From assembly GCA_964580155.1 (NCBI GenBank), contig CAZOJP010000002.1:19242-83241 (forward strand): a stretch of 64,000 bases of DNA. The letters run 5' to 3'. Position 1 is the stretch's first letter. Every line of letters starts with the position of its first letter. Positions 42,509-51,229 of the stretch are shown in pieces. The position numbers and the translations under genes are program-made. The DNA is from Intestinibacillus sp964580155 (GTDB taxonomy: Bacteria; Bacillota; Clostridia; Oscillospirales; Butyricicoccaceae). Under the pieces are notes generated by a model. That model saw nothing but the letters and a program-made list of their open reading frames with translations, did no database searches and had not been told where the DNA came from.

Positions 42509-44626
42509 CTACGGTGTTGCGATGATGTCCAAAAAGAGGCGCGCGATATGCGGATCAAATTGTGTGCCGATATTCCGCTCTATTTCCTTGATTGCAGCTT
42601 CCTTTGACAAGGCTTTGCGATAGATTCGATTTTCGGTCATCGCGTCATAAGAGTCTGCAATGGTAAGGATTCGGGACAAAATCGGGGTTTTATCGCCGAT
42701 CAAGCCCGCCGGATAGCCCGTTCCGTCCCAACGTTCATGGTGATGTAAAATATATTCGGCGATATGCTCCAGTTGCGGTGTGGACTTGGCGATGCGGTGC
42801 CCGATGGCGGGGTGCTGCTTCATAATTTCCCACTCGCTTGCGGTCAGCTTGTCCGGTTTGTTCAGAATATGATCTGCGATGCCAATCTTTCCGATGTCAT
42901 GGAGCTTGGAAAGAAGCTGTAAATCGTCGAGCTCCTTTTGCGGCAGACCCAGCCGTTCTCCAATCATCTGAGAAATGCTGCATAGTCTGTTGCCGTGCGC
43001 CTCCGTTTCTTGGCTTTTCGCATATAAGGTCGCCATGATGGAGGACACGATTGCGGAATGAGAGCTGCTCTGGTTGAGCAGCTTACGGCGGTTCAGGTAT
43101 TTCTCTGTCTCCCGCGTCACCTCTTGTATGGTTTGATTGTTCGATACCTTTGTCGCATGGCCGATGGTGACGCTGATGGCATAGAGGGCTTTTTCGTTGG
43201 CTCTGTTATAGCTTTCCACTGCATTTTGAATGTCTGATTTGATCTGACTGGCAGAATGACTGTCGGTGCACGGCATCAGGAGCATAAACTCACCGCCTCC
43301 GGCGTGTCCCAGCACATCATCGGGGCGCAAACAGCTCTGAAGCAGCCGCGCCGTTTGAACAATCAGGCGATCTCCTTCTTCCTGGCCATAGGCATCGTTC
43401 ACCATGCGCAATCCGTCAATGTCGCAAATGGAAAAGGAAAGCGGCCAGAAATCCGGCTGATCCAAACGCTTCTTTTCTTGCTCGATATAGCTGCGGTTGT
43501 AAAGCCCGGTGAGGAAATCCAGATCCCGCAATCGGGCGATTTGAAAATCCTTCTTCTTTTGCTCGGAAATATCCAATACAACGCCCTCGAGCGCTTCCAC
43601 CTCGCCTGCGTCATTGTAAATGCCCTCTCCCAGCTCCAGAACCCATTTACGTTCACCGGATTTTGTGGTAATTTCGTATTCGCCGTGATATCGTTTGCGT
43701 TGTGCCAACGCCCGATTCCACTTATCGCGCACACGATTGCGGTATTCGGGGGAGATAATTTCGCGATAAGAAATCTCTCGATCCGCGACAAGGCTTTCGG
43801 CCCGATACCCGGTCAACGTGCGGCAACCGTCCGAAGCAAATTCCATTGTCCAGTTTTCGTTGTTTCGGCAGCGATAAGCCACGCCGGGGATTTGGGAGAA
43901 AAACACCGACTTGCTGCGTTCGCTTTCCTGACGGGAGATTTCCGCCTCCTGATACCGCGCATTCTTCTGCAAGAGATGGAACAGCACAAAGACAAGCGCC
44001 GCCAGGCAGAGGACGATTATAATGTCCGGAATCATCTTTTTCCACAGACTTACTTTCCATTCGGCTGCGGAATAACTCAGTCCGAGGACCGCAATGACGT
44101 TTTGACCGCCTGCATCATAGATTGGAACCAACACCCGAATCCAATTTCCGCAGGGAAGGGGAATGGGACTCGTCAGCAGGCTTTCCCCCGTTTCGAATGG
44201 CCGCAGGTTGACGGACGCGGTTTTCTCACAGCTGCGCTTTGTCGGGCGTGAGGTGCTCGAATCCGCGGCGGAGGAGTCCGCAACAACCGCGATATTCCCA
44301 TCCTGCTGCTTGAGAATATAAGCGTAATAAACAGAATCGGTGGTTTCGACGAGTTGTGCAAGCGCCTGATCAACGAGCTGACCCTCCGCGGCTGCGGCCG
44401 GATCGCCTGAGACCAGTGCTTCTATATGCTCCACATGCAGGAGCGCCCGCACCGACCGTGCCAGCTGCGTAGCTTCCGATGTGGCCATCTGCTGATAGGT
44501 GTTCCAGGTGCAATTCAAATAGAAACCTGCCAATATAGCTACAATTAAAAATATACAGGCCATGTAGAGCGCGGTGCGCTTTTTCACGCGCTCTGCTATC
44601 AGGTTTTTGAGCTGTCTATATTCCAT
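42509..44626 (-). CDS. Membrane PAS-GGDEF-HD-GYP protein, cyclic-di-GMP phosphodiesterase
   Basis: A 705-residue protein: helix 1 (residues 18-38), an outside sensor of about 160 residues, helix 2 (around 200-220), a PAS domain (GVAYRCRNNENWTMEF to ALEGVVLDIS), a GGDEF domain and a C-terminal HD-GYP domain. HD-GYP is intact: HDIGKIGIADH, HPAIGHRI and HHERWDGTGYP. The GGDEF site is degenerate (GGGEF) but keeps the I-site RPDD five residues before, so it probably senses nucleotide rather than making cyclic di-GMP. The expected net activity is cyclic-di-GMP breakdown. The ATG at 44626 follows GGAGAACG. Confidence 0.9.
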   Translation of the reverse strand: MEYRQLKNLIAERVKKRTALYMACIFLIVAILAGFYLNCTWNTYQQMATSEATQLARSVRALLHVEHIEALVSGDPAAAAEGQLVDQALAQLVETTDSVYYAYILKQQDGNIAVVADSSAADSSTSRPTKRSCEKTASVNLRPFETGESLLTSPIPLPCGNWIRVLVPIYDAGGQNVIAVLGLSYSAAEWKVSLWKKMIPDIIIVLCLAALVFVLFHLLQKNARYQEAEISRQESERSKSVFFSQIPGVAYRCRNNENWTMEFASDGCRTLTGYRAESLVADREISYREIISPEYRNRVRDKWNRALAQRKRYHGEYEITTKSGERKWVLELGEGIYNDAGEVEALEGVVLDISEQKKKDFQIARLRDLDFLTGLYNRSYIEQEKKRLDQPDFWPLSFSICDIDGLRMVNDAYGQEEGDRLIVQTARLLQSCLRPDDVLGHAGGGEFMLLMPCTDSHSASQIKSDIQNAVESYNRANEKALYAISVTIGHATKVSNNQTIQEVTRETEKYLNRRKLLNQSSSHSAIVSSIMATLYAKSQETEAHGNRLCSISQMIGERLGLPQKELDDLQLLSKLHDIGKIGIADHILNKPDKLTASEWEIMKQHPAIGHRIAKSTPQLEHIAEYILHHHERWDGTGYPAGLIGDKTPILSRILTIADSYDAMTENRIYRKALSKEAAIKEIERNIGTQFDPHIARLFLDIIATP

Positions 44627-45206
44627 ATTTCGTTCTCCAAAACGAGGCTGCTGTCGTGGGCCATGGCTTCAATAATATTTGAAGACACGGGGGATAATCG
44701 CCCCAAAACCCGGAATTTGAAAACATGAAACCGTTTCGTTTGTAATTTTATGCGCGCTTGCTCTATAATTCTGCCAAATGCAGCGTTTGCCGCGCTCCGT
44801 GCACCGCTTTTTTTAGCACGCAGCACTATGCAATATGTAGCAGCAATCTTTATTATTCGACATAAAGCTACATCATAGTATACCCTCTTATGGTAGAAAT
44901 AACAAGTGATTCATGAAGTCGATTGCGTGTTTTCACCGTATTCTATATGCTTTTAAGCCGAGATGGAAACCGCTTCGGCAAAGATTACAACCGGAAGAGG
45001 CAAAACCGATGCCGACCACAAAATATGTTGCCGCAGATCCTTCTTTTATCCTGAAAAATAGCCTGAGACAGCCCTGCGGAGGGAGCCCAATCTGGCATAA
45101 GGTTTGCATGTATGGTAAAATAAAGGAACATCGGAGCGAATATCACATGATTTTTCCTGTCTATATCAGTAAGAGCACTTTATTTCACAACGAGAGGGGG
45201 AGCGCA
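44627..45206. other. 580-bp intergenic region between HD-GYP gene and sigma factor gene
   Basis: No convincing gene is present. An open frame leads into the sigma gene from 44913, but codon use and lack of a ribosome site argue against translation. A small inverted repeat GAAAC-C-GTTTC lies at 44727-44737. A possible promoter for the sigma gene is at 45093-45121 (TGGCAT, 17 bp, TAAAAT). The region is more AT-rich than the rest of the window. Confidence 0.5.
45093..45121 (+). promoter_or_regulatory. Candidate promoter of the ECF sigma operon
   Basis: TGGCAT (45093-45098), 17 bp, TAAAAT (45116-45121), about 80 bp before the GTG start. It could also be an ECF-type autoregulated promoter; I cannot tell from one site. 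Confidence 0.35.
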
Positions 45207-45764
45207 GTGGACGACCAGAACATCATCCATCTGTATTGGCAGCGGGATGAAGCGGCGATTCGTGAAACGAGCGATAAATACGGCGGATTTTGCCACAGCA
45301 TCGCGATGAACATTCTCGCAGTTTCCGAGGATGCGGAGGAGTGCGTCAGCGACACCTACCATCAGGCGTGGAACAGCATTCCGCCGGAACGCCCCAATGT
45401 ATTCAGAGCGTGGCTGGGCAGGATTGTGCGCAATCTTTCCATCAACCGCTGGCACCATAACCGGGCGCAAAAACGCTATGCTGGCGTGGAAATGCTTCTG
45501 TCCGAGCTTTCCGACTGTATTCCCGATACCCAAACCACGGAGGAAATCGTAGAATTACATGCCCTTTCCGAGCACCTCAACGGCTGGCTGGATACCCTGA
45601 CCGACACGGAGCGTCAGCTGTTCGTTCGCAGATACTGGAACGGTGAGCCGCTCAATGAGCTGGCATCTGTCGCAGGGACAACACCCAACAAGCTGGCCGG
45701 TCAAATGTATCGCCTGCGCAACCGCCTTCAATGCTATTTAACAGAGAGAGGGGTGGTCATATGA
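45207..45764 (+). CDS. ECF-type RNA polymerase sigma factor
   Basis: A 185-residue sigma factor with region 2 (DEAAIRETSDKYGGFCHSIA, DAEECVSDTYHQAWNSIPPE, FRAWLGRIVRNLSINRW) and region 4 (LTDTERQLFVRRYWNGEPLNELA). The start is GTG 45207 after GAGAGGGGGAGC. The stop overlaps the next gene by 4 bp (ATGA). In this arrangement, common in clostridia, the next gene supplies the membrane-bound partner that holds or senses for the sigma factor. Target genes are unknown. Confidence 0.9.
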   Translation: MDDQNIIHLYWQRDEAAIRETSDKYGGFCHSIAMNILAVSEDAEECVSDTYHQAWNSIPPERPNVFRAWLGRIVRNLSINRWHHNRAQKRYAGVEMLLSELSDCIPDTQTTEEIVELHALSEHLNGWLDTLTDTERQLFVRRYWNGEPLNELASVAGTTPNKLAGQMYRLRNRLQCYLTERGVVI

Positions 45765-47296
45765 GCAAAGGACGAGAGAAAAGGCTGTTTGATGCCATCA
45801 CGAATATTCGGGACGATCTGATTGAGCAGGCACAAAATGCAAAGCCAAAAGCAAAACGACCTAAATGGCAGGCATGGAGTGCAATAGCTGCTTGCGCAGT
45901 ATTAGCAGTTGGTATTGGAGGGATCATGTTATGGCAAAACCTTCTGCCCTTTGGCGGTAATGCAGGAACAGGCGGAAGCGGTCATGCCGAGGGGGCGACC
46001 ACCTTTATGTCCTATGCGGGACCGGTTTTCCCCCTAACACTATCCGAGCCGGACAGCGAAATGACGGCAAGCCGCCGGATTACCTATGATTTTTCCCTTG
46101 ACGGCGAGGACGAGCCGCGGCTGTGGGGCGCACAGGTGCAGGACAGCTATGTGCTCTCCAATCCTGCGGATCGTGCGCGCACCGTAAACCTCCTATACCC
46201 CTTTAACGGCAGCTTTACAGAGCTCGCAGAGCAAATGCCCGCCATCACAGTGGACGGCGAGGAAATTTCTCCGACGCTGTATCCGGGCGGATATTCGGGC
46301 GGATTTACCGGCGTTTACGGCGCGGATGACCCGGACGGCAGCGCGAACATCTTGCAGCTGCACTCTTGGGAAGACTATAAAGCCCTTTTGGAGAGCGGCA
46401 GCTACAGGACGGAGGCTTTTCGCGCGTATCCAACGCTCACACAGCAGGTGACGGTGTATGAATTTACGGATTTCGAAGCGCCGCTTGCGGAATATGATGC
46501 CGCGACGCAGGCAATCTCCTTTATTATTGACCCGGAAAAGACGCAAATTTTGCTCTATGGCTTTAACGGCGGCGAGTATGGCGAAAACGGTGAACGGAGA
46601 TTCAGCTATTTTGTGCCGAATGAAACGCGCAGAGAAAGTGATAAAAAGTATCTCATCGTAATCGGTGACGATATTGATGAATACGCGCTGCAAGGCTACA
46701 AAAACGGTGCCTGCGAAAAGGGCAACGAGCTCGAGGGCGTTTCAGCGACGGTCACCCGAAAACAATGTGGTTTATCCGATGTTCTTCGCGATGCCATTGA
46801 AAATTACCTTTCTGTATATGGAAACGGCGAAGGACTCTTCGTGCCTGACGAGATGTTCCAGGGGGCGGTATCAGCGTTTATGCAGGCATATGGAATCAGC
46901 TCCGACTCCGTTCGCGATCGCTATGAAAGCGGAAGGCTGGAAGATATCATCTCTGAAACCATGAGTCTCGGCCGCGTATTTTATCTGGAGTTCCCAGTGA
47001 CGATTTCCGCCGGCGGAAGCGCTTCGGTCGTGGCATCCCTGCACAAAGAGCCGAGTTATGACTTCTGTTGTGCCGGCACGGGCAATATAGGCATACAGGG
47101 GTATGACATGGTAACCCGTCTGGGCAGCAATCTGCTGTTCACCGAAATGATGGCGGCGCTTTCGAGCACGGAGCATATTGAGATTGTCCGCCAGAATTTT
47201 GGATTTGATCCTTTAGCCGGCATTGACGAGGTTACGCTAAACCCCGATACGTCCCATTACTATCTGGAAATCAGGGCGGTGGATAAAAATGAATAG
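45761..47296 (+). CDS. Putative sigma-associated membrane protein (anti-sigma candidate)
   Basis: A 511-residue single-pass protein. A cytoplasmic N-terminus of about 45 residues (LFDAITNIRDDLIEQAQ, then a basic KPKAKRPKWQAW) is typical of proteins encoded next to clostridial ECF sigma genes. One membrane helix follows (about 50-68), then an extracellular domain of 440 residues beginning with a Gly-rich linker. I do not recognise the large domain. There is no zinc-type HxxxCxxC anti-sigma motif, so the anti-sigma role is inferred from position only. The ATG at 45761 overlaps the sigma stop. It overlaps the next gene by 8 bp. Confidence 0.65.
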   Translation: MSKGREKRLFDAITNIRDDLIEQAQNAKPKAKRPKWQAWSAIAACAVLAVGIGGIMLWQNLLPFGGNAGTGGSGHAEGATTFMSYAGPVFPLTLSEPDSEMTASRRITYDFSLDGEDEPRLWGAQVQDSYVLSNPADRARTVNLLYPFNGSFTELAEQMPAITVDGEEISPTLYPGGYSGGFTGVYGADDPDGSANILQLHSWEDYKALLESGSYRTEAFRAYPTLTQQVTVYEFTDFEAPLAEYDAATQAISFIIDPEKTQILLYGFNGGEYGENGERRFSYFVPNETRRESDKKYLIVIGDDIDEYALQGYKNGACEKGNELEGVSATVTRKQCGLSDVLRDAIENYLSVYGNGEGLFVPDEMFQGAVSAFMQAYGISSDSVRDRYESGRLEDIISETMSLGRVFYLEFPVTISAGGSASVVASLHKEPSYDFCCAGTGNIGIQGYDMVTRLGSNLLFTEMMAALSSTEHIEIVRQNFGFDPLAGIDEVTLNPDTSHYYLEIRAVDKNE

Positions 47297-47708
47297 ATAC
47301 AAAAGTCGCATTATTTTAGCCTGTGTCCTTGTGGCACTTGCAGGAAGCCTGCTATACATCAAGCCCTGGGGCACGAAGCTGTTTCAGGATTTAACGTCGG
47401 AACATATTACCGGCATGTCTGTTATGCTGGGGCCGCCCGGGGTTGAGATTTTGCTCAGCGAAGGTCAAATTGAAGAATGCATTTCGCTGCTCCGGCAGGT
47501 GGAGGGATCTCATCGCAAATACAGCTTTACGGACAATCGCACCACCGGGCAAGTTGTCAGGATTACGATAACCGATAGCTCAAATCGCGATATGGTGATC
47601 AGCTTCTTTGGGAATATCAGCGTTACCGTAGATGGCGTCAATTACAAAGTGAAGTATGAGGAGAGCGAGGCGCTTAATTCCTTTGCTAATTCACTAAGAA
47701 ATCAATAA
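47289..47708 (+). CDS. Small membrane-anchored protein of unknown function
   Basis: A 139-residue protein with an N-terminal helix (residues 7-25, SRIILACVLVALAGSLLYI) and about 110 residues outside, predicted mostly beta. No family recognised. It is translationally coupled to the putative anti-sigma gene (8-bp overlap) and closes the three-gene operon before a strong terminator, so it may be part of the same envelope-sensing unit. Confidence 0.7.
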   Translation: MNRYKSRIILACVLVALAGSLLYIKPWGTKLFQDLTSEHITGMSVMLGPPGVEILLSEGQIEECISLLRQVEGSHRKYSFTDNRTTGQVVRITITDSSNRDMVISFFGNISVTVDGVNYKVKYEESEALNSFANSLRNQ

Positions 47709-47732
47709 CAGGAATGGATGTAATCTTTCAAT

Positions 47733-47778
47733 AACAGGAGCCGCTACACCAAAATGAATGTGTAGCGGCTCCTGTTTT
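47733..47778 (+). terminator. Terminator of the ECF sigma operon
   Basis: A perfect 17-bp stem (47733-47749 with 47760-47776), 10-nt loop, then TT at the end of the arm and GCC. Confidence 0.85.
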
Positions 47779-47872
47779 GCCTATATCCCAAGAATCATCC
47801 GGAGTATCCTTGCGAAAGGAGCGTGGGCGGATTCTGACGTTCATCCGGACGCAATCCTTCTTTCTTCTGTGG

Positions 47873-47901
47873 TTGAAAATGGCATGTGATAATAGTATGA
47901 T
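47873..47901 (+). promoter_or_regulatory. Promoter of the 7TM-GGDEF gene
   Basis: TTGAAA (47873-47878), 17 bp, TATGAT (47896-47901). Confidence 0.65.
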
Positions 47902-47985
47902 TATAGCACGAATGATGCGGTGCTCCGTTGCGTTGTTTGCTTCTATAACTTGCCCGCATGTGGCTTTATTGGGAAGGTGTCCAAA

Positions 47986-49505
47986 TTGAATGCAATTCCT
48001 TTGCTTATGATAATTGCGACGGCAATTTCTTTATTTCTATTTGTATATTCTGTCGTTCATTATACCTCGGAACGGTCATTTTTCTTGCTGTTCGCTTCGC
48101 TGTGCAGTTTTTTATATACCTTTGGTTATCTTCTGGAAATCACCTCTCTCTCGCTGGAAGCCGCTTTTGTAGGGGTTCGAGTTCAAAAGATGGGTTCGCT
48201 TTTATACCGGTTTTGAACTATCTATTTGTGCGGGACATTTATGAAGAAAAAAGGTTCAGCCTGCGGGGATATGGTCTGCTGTTTGCGTTGCCGCTTTTTA
48301 ATTTCGTTACCGCGCAGGCATTTCCCTGGGTGCGGCTGCATTATACCGATATAGAATACTTCCGAAGCGGATCGATTGCCAATTGCCAAGGATATGCCGG
48401 AATAGGGAATTACGTGTCAATCGTCTATAACCTATTCCTTGTTTTTTTGAGCATTGGGCGCATTATAAAGCATCTCAATACAAAAAGCAGACAACAAAGG
48501 CAACAAAACCTTTCGCTGCTCGCCGCAATTTTAATTCCGCTGGTTGTCAATATGTATCACAGCCTGTCTTATAATCATCTTCGACTTGACTTAAACCCGA
48601 TTGCTGTTTCCATTTCGATGGTGTTGCTGCTACGCTCTGTTCAGAAACAGGATCTACTCAATATAGCGCCGCTGGCACGTGCACGGGCGGTTGAATTGAT
48701 GTCGGATGCTTTTATTGTATACAGTCAGGACTATACTTTTCTGGATGCCAACAAATCCGCGAAACGGTTATTTCCGGAGCTGGACGCGCTCCGCCCCGGT
48801 GATTCCATGGAATTCATCACGAAAATTGCAGGGGAAGACCAAATATCAATGAGCGCAAACGGTGAGTTGAGATATTTCGCAGTTGTCAAAGATTCGGTTC
48901 TAAATAACGGCAGAATAAGCGGTGTCAGCATGGTGCTCCGTGATATTACAGATAAAGAAAACCAATTACAGGGGCTGTATGGCAAGGCAACCTTTGATCC
49001 GTTGATGAGCATCTACAACAGAGCCACCTTTTTTGAGCTTGCGCAATTTTTACTGAGCACCGAAAAAGCGAAGCGCTGCCCCTATGCCATGCTGATGATT
49101 GACATTGACAATTTCAAACAATTTAACGACACCTACGGTCATCCCTGTGGTGACAAGGTGCTTCAAACACTCGCCGAAATCTTAAAAGGACGTTTACGCA
49201 AAAATGACATCATTGGACGATACGTGGGCGAGGAAATTGTCGTACTGATGGAAGGTATTACTTTAGAAAGGGCTGCTGGGGTGGCAGAGTCCTTCTGCGC
49301 AGCCATCGAGGATGCGAAGATTCATTATGAAACAAGCGAGCTGCGCATCACAGCAAGCATTGGAATAGCACATTCTGCTGTCGGGAGTACCCATTCCTTG
49401 ACCGAATTGCTTGTTCAGGCAGATGCAGCCATGTACCAAGCCAAAAATACAGGACGCAACCGCGTCTGTCTGTACGAGAAAAAGAAAGCTGTATCAAGTA
49501 AATAA
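47986..49505 (+). pseudogene. 7TM-sensor GGDEF protein, frameshifted near 48195
   Basis: Two frames together form one protein. The first, from TTG 47986 (after GGGAAGG), codes for the N-terminal 7TM histidine-kinase-type sensor (CSFLYTFGYLLEITSLSLEAA) and stops at 48216. The second picks up at FIPVLNYLFVRDIY and runs to 49505. Inserting one base around 48190-48196, in TCGCTTTTATA, restores a continuous sensor of seven helices, a PAS-like link (DAFIVYSQDYTFLDANKSA) and a GGDEF domain. The GGDEF site is itself altered, VGEEI in place of GGEEF, with the I-site RKND kept. Either a real inactivating deletion or a sequencing error. Confidence 0.8.
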
Positions 49506-49687
49506 CTGTACTTTTCAAACAGTTTATGGTACGATTTAACTCTGAAATAAAGAGAAACGGTGGCACCGATCATTCCGGCGTGACTTGGGATGGCGAAAAG
49601 GACACAGCTGCGACCGATACCAAGGGGGAATACATTGCTGATTCAAAAGCAGTGCATAATAAATATTTCTTAAAAGGGGCGAAAAAA

Positions 49688-50671
49688 ATGAAGAAAATCG
49701 CAAAAAAAGTATTGTTGCTTTGCATGGCTATGGCTATGGCGGCAGGGATGGCAACAACAGCATTGGCAGTAGAAACGGTGAAAATCAATGGGTATCCGGG
49801 TTCGGCGCTGAACGATCTCATTACCGCAGAATATCAAATTAGCATCTCTAATGTAATTAAAAAAGAAGCTGCAACATATCTTGAATATGCGGATACCTAT
49901 ATCTGCCAAGGCCCTGTTACGGTAACCGCCTTGGATGATATGGAAGGGTTTTATGGATATACACTGGTCAAAAAGGATGGCACCTACGATTGGGGTGACG
50001 AACTAAGCATCTCGGGCGATGTCAAATTCTATTCTGACGGAAGCACAAGAAAGTATGAGCAAGGCGCAGAATGGACGTACATGGAAGGCTTTGAGTTTAA
50101 AAAAGGTGCAACCATCACCATTGCGAAACCCGGCATATACAATGTTGCCGGCAGATATTCTGCGATTGACGGTGGAGCATTTGCTGTCATTGTCGTCCAA
50201 GACGAGGGAAAAGCGACTGCTACACCGGCTCCGACGGCAGCCGTAAAAGCAACGCCGACCAGTTCTACCGTGATTGTAAACGGCACAGCAACGGCGTTTG
50301 AAGCCTATACGATCAATGGAAATAATTACTTTAAGCTCAGAGATGTTGCAAAAGTGATATCCGGCTCGGACAAACAGTTTGAGGTCCTGTGGGATGACAG
50401 TAAAAATGCCATCAGCCTGATTTCAGAACGAACCTACACAGCGGTAGGCGGCGAACTGGCGAAGGGCGACGGTACACCGAAAAATGCGGTGTCCACGTCT
50501 TCTACGGTCTATAAGAATGGCGTTGTCATTGCCCTGACTGCATATACCATAAACGGCAATAACTACTTCAAGCTGCGTGATCTGGGGCAGTCCTTTGACT
50601 TTGGCGTGTCCTGGGACGCTGCAAACAATGCGGTGATGGTTGACACGGCACAGGGATATACGGCAGAATAA
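49688..50671 (+). CDS. Secreted protein with two copper-amine-oxidase-N-like (stalk) repeats
   Basis: A 327-residue protein with a signal peptide (residues 1-28, LLLCMAMAMAAGMATTALA, cleavage near ALA-VET). Residues 30-195 form an unrecognised domain. After a Thr/Pro/Ala linker (KATATPAPTAAVKATPT) come two copies of a short domain holding AYTINGNNYFKLRD (about residues 225-250 and 290-320), the copper-amine-oxidase-N type often used for envelope attachment. The ATG at 49688 follows AAAGGGGCG; the frame opens earlier at 49526 but the signal peptide fixes the start. Three hairpins follow. Confidence 0.8.
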   Translation: MKKIAKKVLLLCMAMAMAAGMATTALAVETVKINGYPGSALNDLITAEYQISISNVIKKEAATYLEYADTYICQGPVTVTALDDMEGFYGYTLVKKDGTYDWGDELSISGDVKFYSDGSTRKYEQGAEWTYMEGFEFKKGATITIAKPGIYNVAGRYSAIDGGAFAVIVVQDEGKATATPAPTAAVKATPTSSTVIVNGTATAFEAYTINGNNYFKLRDVAKVISGSDKQFEVLWDDSKNAISLISERTYTAVGGELAKGDGTPKNAVSTSSTVYKNGVVIALTAYTINGNNYFKLRDLGQSFDFGVSWDAANNAVMVDTAQGYTAE

Positions 50672-50687
50672 CCGGCGAAACAGTGGT

Positions 50688-50720
50688 GGGGAAGGCTGCC
50701 GCGGCAGCCTTCCCCTTGCT
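50688..50720 (+). terminator. Terminator after the stalk-repeat gene
   Basis: A perfect 13-bp stem (50688-50700 with 50703-50715) with a 2-nt loop, then TTGCTT. Confidence 0.75.
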
Positions 50721-50746
50721 TGTACGACAGGCACCATAAGCGGCAT

Positions 50747-50779
50747 AAAACCCCCGCAAACCGATGTTACGGGGGTTTT
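50747..50779. terminator. Second hairpin terminator
   Basis: A 10-bp stem (AAAACCCCCG 50747-50756 with 50770-50779) with A- and T-rich ends, usable in both directions. Confidence 0.7.
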
Positions 50780-50786
50780 GGGCATG

Positions 50787-50818
50787 AAAAAAGCATATCC
50801 GATCGGATATGCTTTTTT
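50787..50818. terminator. Third hairpin, perfect 32-bp palindrome with A6/T6 ends
   Basis: The 32 bases are fully self-complementary with centre CCGATCGG and ends AAAAAA/TTTTTT. It can terminate the zinc-ribbon gene on the minus strand and read-through from the plus strand. Confidence 0.85.
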
Positions 50819-50834
50819 GTCGTTCGGAAACAGT

Positions 50835-51110
50835 TTATCTCTGGCTGAAACAATCGCTGCAGTAAACCGGACGGTCGTTGCGCGGCTCGAACGGAACGCG
50901 GCAGTTCTTGCCACAGGAAGCGCAGATTGCCTCGAACATCTGGCGTTCGCCGCCATTGCCACGAGAGTTCTGCTTGCGAGCGTCGCGGCAGGACTTGCAG
51001 CGCTGCGGTTCGTTGGTGAAGCCTTTTTCCGCGAAGAATTCCTGCTCGCGCACGGTGAAGGTGAATTCCTGCCCGCAATCCTTGCAGACGATGATCTTGT
51101 CGTTGTACAT
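50835..51110 (-). CDS. Small double zinc-ribbon protein
   Basis: A 91-residue protein with two four-cysteine zinc sites: CKDCGQEF ... CKSCRDAR, and CASCGKNCRVPFEP ... VYCSDCF. This pattern is widespread in Firmicutes and Bacteroidetes under the label 'zinc-ribbon domain-containing protein'; its function is unknown. The ATG at 51110 (MYNDKIIVCKDC) follows AAAGAGG. The frame extends to 51164 without a ribosome site. It is a single gene ending at the palindromic terminator. Confidence 0.85.
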   Translation of the reverse strand: MYNDKIIVCKDCGQEFTFTVREQEFFAEKGFTNEPQRCKSCRDARKQNSRGNGGERQMFEAICASCGKNCRVPFEPRNDRPVYCSDCFSQR

Positions 51111-51229
51111 AAATACCTCTTTGAATAGTAGTTGCACCGTTGTGGTGTGATTTAATCCTAGCACGGCGGAACGGGAAAGTCAATCACATTCTGCGAAATG
51201 GCACAACAAATCTTGCACAAAAAAAGTAT

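Noticed and set aside
44727..44737. GAAAC-C-GTTTC as a third site for the IclR regulator
   Set aside because: The half-sites are separated by one base rather than three, and no uronate gene is near.
48180..48220. Programmed frameshifting in the 7TM-GGDEF gene
   Set aside because: No slippery heptamer in the right frame and no obvious stimulatory structure; a one-base deletion or sequencing error is simpler.
40550..49687. Cyclic-di-GMP riboswitches upstream of the signalling genes
   Set aside because: Looked for the conserved GEMM-type core in the intergenic regions and did not see it.
50220..50650. Tandem repeat expansion in the secreted protein gene
   Set aside because: The two similar segments are protein-level domain repeats (AYTINGNNYFKLRD) with diverged DNA, not a recent DNA repeat.
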